Shown one piece after another: positions 27,844 to 35,208 of a DNA stretch of 36,830 bases. Position 1 is the stretch's first letter. Every line of letters begins with the position of its first letter. Source of the stretch: Maridesulfovibrio ferrireducens (GTDB lineage: Bacteria > Desulfobacterota > Desulfovibrionia > Desulfovibrionales > Desulfovibrionaceae); contig NZ_JAEINN010000021.1 in assembly GCF_016342405.1 (NCBI RefSeq), positions 1 through 36,830 of the forward strand. Direction: 5' to 3'. Both the position numbers and the translations under genes were made by a program. A model generated the notes under the pieces. That model saw only the letters and a list, made by a program, of their open reading frames with translations. It did no database searches and had not been told where the DNA came from.

Positions 27844-29580
27844 TTAATGTTCTCCGGGATGTTTAGCGTAGGTCAGCGGACCTTTTTCATAGCCGACTTG
27901 TTTCAGCCACCATGCCGGATAGAATACGGACTGGGCAATTCCGGCAGAAGTATTGAGATAGCCGTCATTGTATTTGATGTAGAGATGTTCGGACAGCTTC
28001 CACCACTTGTTCAGCACTCTTTGAGCATTATCGTCACAATATTTTGTGAGCATTTCTTTTGCTTCAGCCTTTTTTTTGTTTTTGATCAAGCTGAGTGCGG
28101 TCTGCTCAATTCCTAACTGTCTGCCGAATGCTTCCGCTTCAAATCGGTCACGCACAGAATGAATGTCTTTTATCATGAAAGAATATTTGAGCATTGCATA
28201 ATTGGCGACGTAGTTGAAAGCGGTCCACATGCTGTTACGGTCAAATTTTAGAATGTCACCCTGCTGCAGCGGGGCGGGCAGGTTGTTAACTCCTGCATAA
28301 AAAGGCATCAGGCATGCTGTTGCCGGACGGTCCGGTCCATACCATGTTAATCCGCCTATGGTGTCAGGAAGCCATTTGCGGGACTGATTTACGTAGGCAT
28401 AAACACATCTGTAAATGTTCAACGGACGTTCAAAGGCTCCTTTGACAACGCTGAGTTCGCCTTCCTTTTTGGAAACGGATTCGGCTTGTCCTTCAAATCG
28501 GTTGGGATCGTTGAAAGGTCCGGCAGCCAACCCTTTTGTCAGGTCGAATTCAGTCCCTTCGTAGTTGTCTCTGTGAATGGTGAAAATATTTTCCACACTT
28601 AGTTTGTTATCGGGCTTGATAGCGAAGGGGTATTCTTTCGTTAACGGTCCTTTCACCCACGCTGAAAGTTTTTTGGACGGAGCAACAAGGGATTGCGCTC
28701 TCCAGACTCTGCGTAATGAGTAATAGGGGTGATGATATTCACCGTCACCATATGTTTTAGTCCAGTCCAGCGGGCCGTTTTTAGGTGACCACCAGCCCTT
28801 TTCTTTTGCTGCGGAGAATACATTTTTGGAATGCATCATGTCCCGCGCATCTCTAATCTCACGGATGCGGAACTGGTTTGCGGCTACAAAAAAACTGTCG
28901 TCAGGAACGCGCTGGGCAACCCATACTCCGCCTGTTCCATCTTCTTCATAGCCGCACATTTCCATAACCCAGCCTTCTTCGGTGTCGGCAACAAGAAGTG
29001 TTTCTCCTGTTCCATAATAACCGTATTTATCGATGAGTTTGCCCATAAGTTTTACGGCTTCGCGTGCTTTTGTGCATCGTTCTAAAGCGACCCGTGAAAG
29101 TTCAGAGGAGTAGAATAAGCGTTTACCCGGAGCCGGTTCCGGTTCGACTTTCGCCTTATCGGTGCATTCACCGATGGAAAGCTGGTGTTCATTCATAATG
29201 CCGTAGTTGGCATCAAAATATGCGTAGGTATGTTTAACCTGCGGGATATAACCGATGGGGACGCTGTGTGTGTAGCCTGCTGTGTCATAACCGGGGCCGC
29301 GGTCCTTTGCTACAAGGCGTTGAGTTTCACTTCCGCCCCATTCCGGTTTGTATCCCAGAGAGCAACCGTCGTAATATACAGCACGCATACTTCCTTTTTT
29401 ATGGTCCATTGCGGGGACATAAATAAGCCGCCCGTCTCCGAGGCCGTCATCTGAGTGCGAAACCATTACAGAGCCGTCAGCAGAAGCTTTTTTACCTGTG
29501 AGAGTGGTTGTGCATGCCGCCGCAGGATATGTTGCAAGCAGTAAAGCACCAACTACAAAGGTCAGCAGAAATGTTTTCAT
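27844..29580 (-). CDS. Secreted C69-family (PepD-like) peptidase
   Basis: 578 residues from the ATG at 29580, which has GAGG 6 bases upstream; the frame extends four codons further. A signal peptide (MKTFLLTFVVGALLLATYPAAA) ends right before Cys23 in ACTTTLTGKKASADGS. In C69/U34 Ntn-hydrolase dipeptidases this Cys becomes the N-terminal nucleophile. Other family strings: SHSDDG, YGIMNEHQLSIGECTDKA, YYGTGETLLVADTEEGWVMEM and VAANQFRIREI. It is probably active in the periplasm or outside the cell on short peptides. Length is typical. The upstream side is occupied by the Rhs relic, so its promoter probably lies in that repeat-derived DNA. Confidence 0.9.
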   Translation of the reverse strand: MKTFLLTFVVGALLLATYPAAACTTTLTGKKASADGSVMVSHSDDGLGDGRLIYVPAMDHKKGSMRAVYYDGCSLGYKPEWGGSETQRLVAKDRGPGYDTAGYTHSVPIGYIPQVKHTYAYFDANYGIMNEHQLSIGECTDKAKVEPEPAPGKRLFYSSELSRVALERCTKAREAVKLMGKLIDKYGYYGTGETLLVADTEEGWVMEMCGYEEDGTGGVWVAQRVPDDSFFVAANQFRIREIRDARDMMHSKNVFSAAKEKGWWSPKNGPLDWTKTYGDGEYHHPYYSLRRVWRAQSLVAPSKKLSAWVKGPLTKEYPFAIKPDNKLSVENIFTIHRDNYEGTEFDLTKGLAAGPFNDPNRFEGQAESVSKKEGELSVVKGAFERPLNIYRCVYAYVNQSRKWLPDTIGGLTWYGPDRPATACLMPFYAGVNNLPAPLQQGDILKFDRNSMWTAFNYVANYAMLKYSFMIKDIHSVRDRFEAEAFGRQLGIEQTALSLIKNKKKAEAKEMLTKYCDDNAQRVLNKWWKLSEHLYIKYNDGYLNTSAGIAQSVFYPAWWLKQVGYEKGPLTYAKHPGEH

Positions 29581-29622
29581 AATGAACCTCATGACAAGTA
29601 CTGAAATTGATATAATTATTTT

Positions 29623-29850
29623 TTAAATCAAGTCTGTCATATCATATGAAAGAATGGGGTTCAAATGTTGAGGGGATATTTTTGTAAGTATGGGAGGGAT
29701 GAAAAGCCTCGTCCGGTCATGAAAATTAATCGGATCATCTAGGCAGTAGCCATAAACATCCACATCCCCGCCAGCTAAACCAATTGGGTCGGGGGTTATG
29801 AACCTGCCGATGGTGAGGGCATATTCGTTTCTTAGGTTTAGGACATCCAC
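29623..29850 (-). pseudogene. Displaced Rhs core fragment (orphan tip)
   Basis: A 75-codon open stretch. Residues about 11-47 (TIGRFITPDPIGLAGG through CLDDPINFHDRT) repeat the Rhs core end of the 30649 gene. The homology stops at the Thr codon of HDRT, after which an unrelated 27-residue tail runs to a stop. There is no RBS at its nominal start, and the upstream match fades within about ten codons. It is best read as a relic of an Rhs C-terminal tip left downstream of the toxin/immunity pair, a common layout in Rhs loci. It probably makes no functional protein. Confidence 0.75.
29710..29826 (-). repeat. Rhs core direct repeat, copy B (orphan)
   Basis: A 117-base segment that aligns without gaps to 31300-31416 (offset 1590) with 12 mismatches by eye, about 90% identity. 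Both copies lie in the same orientation. One boundary falls on the core/C-terminal-domain junction of the Rhs gene. Confidence 0.88.
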
Positions 29851-29894
29851 CCCCGGCTAAAAGCAAATTTATCTCCATCAAGACGGCCAAATAT

Positions 29895-30641
29895 TTAAAT
29901 TTTAGTGTTAACTACATCATCAAGTTCATAATGTTTTTTACAGTATTCCTCATAAGCAATCCGTCCTATAGCAAGAACAAGAAAAATGTTTACAACTTCA
30001 TTAATTGCGCCTGAATACAATAATAGATCGTACATTTGCTTAGAATATGAAATGTTCCATAAGACGAGGAAAAGGCTATTCACTGCAAGCAATACCCCAA
30101 AATTAATCAAAAAAGACTTAAATGACATAGGAAAAAACTTAAATTTTGATAGCGGAAGTATTGTAGCCATATAAATGATTGAAGCACACAATGCGAAAAG
30201 AAATGATTTAGCAGTAAGACTTGAGAGTACATAAAAAAAAGTATCATAATCAAAAGAAGTATTTGATGAGACTAGCATATCGCCAAGAAATATTCGTACC
30301 ATATCAAAAATATTATCAATTAAAGAAGCTAACCATGAATTTACTTTTGCTAAAACAAGCATAATAACAAAAAAAAGAATTATTTTTTTAAAAATATACA
30401 ACAAGTTATACGATCCCTTTACGTCTCTAATTAAACTTAAGACTAAAGAAAATATAACAATAGAAAACATTAAATGACTATACCATTCTTCCAAATTTTT
30501 AAATCTAAATACTGAATAGATAAAAAGAATCATAAAACAATATATATTTTGTTTTACGACAGCAAAAAAATACAATGATATTTTTGACACTAAATACTCC
30601 ACTATGGAGATGGACACTCTTTCAACAGTATCCATCTCCAT
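29895..30641 (-). CDS. AT-rich polytopic membrane protein in Rhs immunity position
   Basis: 248 residues, not recognised by sequence. It is strongly hydrophobic with about five to six likely TM helices (roughly 22-45, 53-73, 83-105, 140-165, 172-197, 212-235) and a charged C-terminal tail (EEYCKKHYELDDVVNTKI). It begins 7 bp after the Rhs stop on the same strand, the usual place for an immunity gene, and it has no clear RBS of its own, so translation may be coupled. Base composition is markedly more A/T-rich than the neighbours, with many AAA/TTT codons, suggesting recent transfer. A membrane immunity protein would fit a toxin acting at or through the inner membrane, but this is inference from position. 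Confidence 0.72.
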   Translation of the reverse strand: MEMDTVERVSISIVEYLVSKISLYFFAVVKQNIYCFMILFIYSVFRFKNLEEWYSHLMFSIVIFSLVLSLIRDVKGSYNLLYIFKKIILFFVIMLVLAKVNSWLASLIDNIFDMVRIFLGDMLVSSNTSFDYDTFFYVLSSLTAKSFLFALCASIIYMATILPLSKFKFFPMSFKSFLINFGVLLAVNSLFLVLWNISYSKQMYDLLLYSGAINEVVNIFLVLAIGRIAYEEYCKKHYELDDVVNTKI

Positions 30642-30648
30642 ATCAATT

Positions 30649-32709
30649 TTATTTATTAACCCGACTGCGTTTAATTACTTTTTTCACTTTTTTTAGGTAT
30701 GGAATTGCAATCGACATCCTATCATCAGGAGTATCCAAATAAGCCTTAGCAATTTCCTTAAGTGAAGGACTTACTGCCTCCTGAATAGCCTTTGCCCGCT
30801 GCTTACGGAGCGTGGAGTTTTTGCTGTATAAATCACTCCATTTACTTGAATAAACTTTATGATTTATTTCATTCTGATGTTTTTCAGTTTCTTTTCCTTT
30901 TTCAACCATATTATTCCAAGAGTCTTTAATTGATTCAGTCAACTCTTGTCCCAAAGAGGTTTCGTCAAGAATTACTTTTTTGCCATACTTTGCAGCTTTT
31001 TTTTGGGTCTCAGGATGAGTAATCGGACTGACAATTTTGTGAGTCTCGTCTAAAGCTTCCTCAACGAGTTCAACTCCGGCTTCACCAGCAATGCTGCCTA
31101 TTTTTCCTAAAGCTTGGCTAGTTCCTTTTACGGTCTTCACAAGGCCATTTCTAACTCTTGATGGAAATCCTTCTTCCTTTTCATGAACATTATGACTCGG
31201 AGTGTCAGTCGAATGTCCGCGCACAAATGCCTTGTTCCGTTGTATTTGTTCGTGTTTATTTTTCCCAATATCCGATTCCTCACTCTCCCCAGCCAACCCC
31301 GTCCGGTCATGAAAATTAATAGGATCATCCAAACAGTACCCATAAACATCCACATCCCCGCCAGCTAAACCGATTGGGTCGGGAGTTATGAACCTGCCGA
31401 TAGTGGGATTATATTCACGATATCCCAAATGTACGAGTCCGGTATCTTTGTCTGTCAGTCCCGCGGCGAATCCTAAACACACCTCTAAGCTGACTCCGCT
31501 ATCGAGCAATACATTACCGAACGAATCATATATAATTCGCTTTACATCATAACCTCTTTCGTCCGCAACCATGAAGATAGTGCCGACTTGATTTGTTGCG
31601 AAAAGAAAGGTGCGTCCTTCAAATGTCATGCTGACGGGATCGCCTTCTTCGTTATAGGAAAATACTTTTGGGTGTAATCCTTCGCCGTCTGTCACGGCTA
31701 TAAGTGTAGTCAAATCCTGCCAAAGATACTTTTCGACAACTTTGCCGTTGATAGACTTCGCAATTCTTCGCCCCAGAGGATCAGAGGAATATTCGATTCT
31801 TCGTCCGTCCGGTAAACGAACTTCGTGAAGCGGGCCGGATTCTAAATATGAATAGCGAGTTACCTGCCCGAGATCAGTTTTCATAATCATGCGGCCTTGA
31901 TTGTCGTACATATATTTTACTTCGCCAGCTTGCAGGAGTTGCATGTTTTGGCCGTACTTAAACAACCTTGGTTTTGTCTGCCGAGTTTCCGCGAATAAGC
32001 GTTCACCGTTTTTACCGTACTGATAATGTTCAATAACAGCGTTGTCGCAGAGAACTTTGCTGAGTCTGCCGCCGTTGTCGTATTCATATTCACGTTCAAT
32101 AGCTTCTGGATCGAGAACGATGCCTGTGTATATGATTCTGCCGTTTTCATCTCGTTCGGTGGCGAGTAGCGAAAACTCTTCCTCCGAATTTGGAATCATG
32201 AACGATTTTGTTTGGTATGCTTCGACAGCTTCAACATCCACGGAATCCCTTTTCTGTTCATCATAAATATGTTCACCCGTGCCAGCTTCCGGCTGTCGCG
32301 GCTGATTCCTTGCAACTTCTGCAAGTAATTCCCGCCCGTATTGAGTATTTATCAGATCTTTAACAAGCGGGAGTTCTGGATTTTCAACAATAAACTTTGC
32401 GTGGAGATTCCGCTTTGTTTTTTTAAGATATTCCTTTTCGTATTCCATTTCTCTAAGCTTGCGTTCCCATAACGCCCTACGTTCAGGGGACATCATGCTT
32501 GGATACATGCGTTCATGGGCTGGAAATTCTTTGAGACAATAATAGGGGCTGTCCATTTCTTCCGGCCCCTCAAGAATTGAGTTCGGTACCACATCGTACA
32601 TCATTTCCAGAATGTCTTCGGGAGGCAGTGAGTTTTTATACAGGCGAACATTGATTGGAATATCCTTGCCTTCTTTCTTTCTTAACTTGTAACCGCCGGG
32701 ATAGATCAT
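30649..32709 (-). CDS. Short Rhs-family protein with unidentified C-terminal (toxin-position) domain
   Basis: 686 residues from the ATG at 32709, chosen because GGAG lies 7 bases upstream; the frame stays open to a GTG at 32868. Residues about 1-200 are charged and lack YD repeats. Residues about 210-440 carry Rhs/YD repeats (YEYDNGGRLSKV, YMYDNQGRMIMKTD, IEYSSDPLGRRIAKS). The Rhs core follows (GLVHLGYREYNPTIGRF, TPDPIGLAGGDVDVYGY). The usual closing DPxG motif reads HDRTGL, so Pro is replaced by Arg. From about residue 473 a 214-residue Lys/Glu-rich tail of unknown family replaces it. It is shorter than typical 1400-residue Rhs proteins. Polymorphic toxin delivery is likely, but no VgrG, PAAR or other secretion gene is in the window. 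Confidence 0.85.
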   Translation of the reverse strand: MIYPGGYKLRKKEGKDIPINVRLYKNSLPPEDILEMMYDVVPNSILEGPEEMDSPYYCLKEFPAHERMYPSMMSPERRALWERKLREMEYEKEYLKKTKRNLHAKFIVENPELPLVKDLINTQYGRELLAEVARNQPRQPEAGTGEHIYDEQKRDSVDVEAVEAYQTKSFMIPNSEEEFSLLATERDENGRIIYTGIVLDPEAIEREYEYDNGGRLSKVLCDNAVIEHYQYGKNGERLFAETRQTKPRLFKYGQNMQLLQAGEVKYMYDNQGRMIMKTDLGQVTRYSYLESGPLHEVRLPDGRRIEYSSDPLGRRIAKSINGKVVEKYLWQDLTTLIAVTDGEGLHPKVFSYNEEGDPVSMTFEGRTFLFATNQVGTIFMVADERGYDVKRIIYDSFGNVLLDSGVSLEVCLGFAAGLTDKDTGLVHLGYREYNPTIGRFITPDPIGLAGGDVDVYGYCLDDPINFHDRTGLAGESEESDIGKNKHEQIQRNKAFVRGHSTDTPSHNVHEKEEGFPSRVRNGLVKTVKGTSQALGKIGSIAGEAGVELVEEALDETHKIVSPITHPETQKKAAKYGKKVILDETSLGQELTESIKDSWNNMVEKGKETEKHQNEINHKVYSSKWSDLYSKNSTLRKQRAKAIQEAVSPSLKEIAKAYLDTPDDRMSIAIPYLKKVKKVIKRSRVNK
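31300..31416 (-). repeat. Rhs core direct repeat, copy A (within the intact gene)
   Basis: This is the partner of 29710-29826. It encodes the last part of the Rhs core (GRFITPDPIGLAGG to HDRT) inside the 686-residue protein. Its 3' boundary in the coding direction coincides with Thr470, directly before the variable C-terminal domain. Confidence 0.88.
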
Positions 32710-32868
32710 GTTTCGTCTCCACTTATTTTTGTGATCGCCTTTCCAAATACAGAAATGTTCTGAATTTGGGTGATGGTCGTTTGTCTTAATAAGCAGAGGA
32801 TAATGGACAAGGCGGACATGAATAAGCCGAGTCAGGTCCGTCCTGTGAAAAAAACAAAAAAATACCAC

Positions 32869-33105
32869 GTTAGATCCTTAAGCTTAATCAGGTGTAAGTG
32901 ATGGACTTAACCTAGACGGGGTGAAGGATCGAACATGGTATTTGTTACGGACTGTCCGTGAGGACGTTCCGGACACCTCCCGATTGATGTCTTCTAGCTA
33001 AATCGGTGAATTCTTATATTTCTTTAGCCCGCTTGCAAAAACATGCTTCCGGTATGTATGGTATCTTTATAAAGATTAAACTTACCAAACCGGCGGAGAC
33101 TCAAA
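32869..33105. other. Intergenic region between Rhs locus and carbonic-anhydrase-like gene, with a palindrome
   Basis: No gene is supported in these 237 bases. They contain a perfect palindrome ACGGAC-T-GTCCGT (32947-32959), a further CGGAC at 32970-32974, and the arms CCGATT (32980-32985) / AATCGG (33001-33006). The region must hold promoters for the divergent Rhs and carbonic-anhydrase-like genes. It could instead be the edge of an inserted element. Neither reading is proven. Confidence 0.35.
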
Positions 33106-33804
33106 TTGAGAAAATCGTTTTCAATTTTTATAATATTAATCCTGCTATCGATGACAGCGGGAATTAGTTTTGCTCGAAACGGTTCCGCCATCCCTGATCA
33201 ACCTTTGCTTGATGCGGATCAGGCCTTTGTACTTTTGAAAGAAGGCAATCAGCGTTTTGTAAAAGGTTCCAGTGTTTATCCTAATCAAACTTCCCATCAG
33301 CGGAAAGTGCTGGCTCTGAAAGGGGAGCAGCCTTTTGCAACGATTGTTACCGGGGCAGATTCGCGAGTAGATCCTGTGCTGATTTTTGACCGTGGTCTGG
33401 GGGATATTTACACAGTGCGGATTGCAGGAAATGTGGCAGGAACAGATACTCTGGCTTCTGTAGAATACTCAATGCTCGCAATTGAAACTCCGCTTCTTGT
33501 CGTCATGGGGCATACAAGGAGCAGTATCATTAAGGCAGCGGTCGAAAAGATGACTGTTAAGGGATATCTGGTTCAACTGATGGGTAAAATGGAGCCGGCC
33601 ATAAAAATGACCAAACTCATGTACCCTTCATTAAAAGGAAATGAGCTGGTTGATAAGGTTGCTGAAACGAATGTTCGGCAGGTTTTACGCGATATTTTAG
33701 GGCACTGCCCCGGAGTGCTTGATAAAGTCCGGTCAGGTAAAGTTCAGGTTATGGGGGCTGTTTACAACACAGATACCGGAGCCATTAATTGGCTTGGACC
33801 CTAG
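33106..33804 (+). CDS. Exported beta-carbonic-anhydrase homologue lacking the zinc cysteines
   Basis: 232 residues starting at a TTG with GGAG (33095-33098) 7 bases upstream. A signal peptide (about 1-24) predicts periplasmic location. The fold is clearly beta-carbonic anhydrase: LKEGNQRFVKG, ADSRVDP, RIAGNVAGTDTLASVEYS, VVMGHTRSS and VMGAVYNTDTGAINWL. The canonical first zinc Cys of CxDSR is Gly83 (GADSRV), and the Cys of GHxxCG is Ser139 (GHTRSS). Asp85, Arg87 and His136 remain. Two of three zinc ligands are thus gone, so ordinary CO2 hydration is doubtful. It could be a non-catalytic or repurposed homologue, and the gene is otherwise intact. Confidence 0.9.
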   Translation: MRKSFSIFIILILLSMTAGISFARNGSAIPDQPLLDADQAFVLLKEGNQRFVKGSSVYPNQTSHQRKVLALKGEQPFATIVTGADSRVDPVLIFDRGLGDIYTVRIAGNVAGTDTLASVEYSMLAIETPLLVVMGHTRSSIIKAAVEKMTVKGYLVQLMGKMEPAIKMTKLMYPSLKGNELVDKVAETNVRQVLRDILGHCPGVLDKVRSGKVQVMGAVYNTDTGAINWLGP

Positions 33805-33811
33805 CTTACAG

Positions 33812-35197
33812 CTAATCCGTCTGAATTTCGTAAGATTTAAGTTTACGATATAATGAACTTCTTTCAAGTCCGACAGCTTCTGCCAGCTTAGAGACACTGC
33901 CGTTAAATTCTTTCAGTTTAGTTTCAAGGAATTGGGCTTCAAAATCCGCGCGGGCTTTTTTGAAATCCAGTTGCCCTTCAGGAAGCGGAAGAGGCAGTTG
34001 ATCCTGTTCGATGCTTTCAACTTTGGGGTTGTCCGCAATCTCGGGGGGTAGTTTGTCCGGTCCAACTTCCTTGCCGCCGAACATAATAAGCATCCGTTCC
34101 ACAAAATTTTTCAGTTCACGGACATTTCCGGGCCATGCGTATTCGGACAGAACTTTCAATGCCGAGTTTGTAAAGGTCAGCGGTTTGAATCCATGCTGTC
34201 TGTTGAGGCGGGTTATAAATTCTTCGATAAGTAGCGGAATATCTTCAGACCTGTCTCTTAGAGGAGCAACTTCGAGAGGGAAAACTTTAAGCCTGTAGTA
34301 TAAATCTTCGCGGAAATTACCGTTTTTAATTTCCTGAAAAAGGTCTTTGTTTGTTGCGGCGATAACACGCACATTCACATTGATTGTTTTACGACCACCG
34401 ACCCTTTCAAAACATTGTTCTTGAAGTATCCTTAGTATTTTAGCCTGTGTTTTCAGGCTCATATCACCAATCTCGTCGAGAAATAGAGTTCCGGTGTCCG
34501 CCAGCTCAAATTTCCCTTCCTGTGCTCTTTCGGCTCCTGTGAAGGCTCCTTTTTCATGTCCGAAAAGTTCTGATTCGATAAGTTCTTCCGGTATTGCCGC
34601 GCAGTTTACGGCAACCAGCGGCCTGTCTTTACGAAGACTTTGCGAATGGATTGAGCGGGCGACAATTTCTTTGCCGGTCCCGTTTTCGCCGGTGATGAGA
34701 ACCCACGCGTCAGTCGGAGCAACTTGCCCGATAATTTCGCGCAAGGATACGATTGCTTCTGAGCGACCTGTCAATTTGGCAGGTTGTTCAGTTTCAATAC
34801 GTGTTCGCAGAGCTTTGTTTTCAGATTGCAAGTTCGAAAATTTGACTGCTTTTTCAGCAGTTATAACTACTTTTTCCAGTGAAAGGGGTTTTTCAATGAA
34901 GTCAAAAGCACCTTTTTTGATTGCAGAAACAGCTGTTTCGATATTTCCATGACCGGAAATCATCACCACGGGCAGCCAGTCCCATTCTTTTTTGATGCGG
35001 TCTAGGACTTCAAGTCCATCCATTCCGGGCAGCCAGATATCCAGAAAAACCAGATCCGGCATATCGTCCGATATAGATTTCAATGCGTTTTCGCCGCTGT
35101 CAGCTTCGCTTACGGAAAAACCTTCATCTTCTAAGACGCCTCTAAGAGAATATCTAATTCCATCTTCATCATCGACTATAAGTATGCTTTTGCTCAT
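33812..35197 (-). CDS. NtrC-family sigma-54-dependent response regulator
   Basis: 461 residues. Receiver about 3-118 with phospho-Asp D53 ([13 protein letters not shown]). AAA+ activator domain about 142-375 with Walker [11 protein letters not shown] (168-177), the sigma-54 contact loop GAFTGAE (217-223) and Walker [10 protein letters not shown] (from 237). A C-terminal Fis-type helix-turn-helix reads [22 protein letters not shown]. It activates sigma-54 promoters when phosphorylated. It starts 11 bp downstream of the HD-GYP stop, so the two probably share a transcript. The cognate kinase is not adjacent. The NtrB-like kinase at 19698 is a candidate only. Confidence 0.95.
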   Translation of the reverse strand: MSKSILIVDDEDGIRYSLRGVLEDEGFSVSEADSGENALKSISDDMPDLVFLDIWLPGMDGLEVLDRIKKEWDWLPVVMISGHGNIETAVSAIKKGAFDFIEKPLSLEKVVITAEKAVKFSNLQSENKALRTRIETEQPAKLTGRSEAIVSLREIIGQVAPTDAWVLITGENGTGKEIVARSIHSQSLRKDRPLVAVNCAAIPEELIESELFGHEKGAFTGAERAQEGKFELADTGTLFLDEIGDMSLKTQAKILRILQEQCFERVGGRKTINVNVRVIAATNKDLFQEIKNGNFREDLYYRLKVFPLEVAPLRDRSEDIPLLIEEFITRLNRQHGFKPLTFTNSALKVLSEYAWPGNVRELKNFVERMLIMFGGKEVGPDKLPPEIADNPKVESIEQDQLPLPLPEGQLDFKKARADFEAQFLETKLKEFNGSVSKLAEAVGLERSSLYRKLKSYEIQTD

Positions 35198-35208
35198 TTG
35201 GTGTCCGT

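Noticed and set aside
32710-32868. N-terminal extension of the Rhs gene to the GTG at 32868
   Set aside because: No RBS at the GTG, while GGAG lies 7 bases before the ATG at 32709. The extension has no recognised domain.
32880-33010. Insertion-sequence remnant beside the Rhs locus
   Set aside because: No transposase coding remnant, paired terminal repeats or target duplication could be shown.
33804-33820. TAGCTTACAGCTA as a terminator between the carbonic-anhydrase-like gene and the sigma-54 activator
   Set aside because: Only a 5-bp stem, no T run, and it overlaps the stop codons.
34494-34952. 152-codon ORF on the + strand
   Set aside because: It lies wholly opposite the sigma-54 activator's AAA+ domain and has no RBS or recognisable domain.
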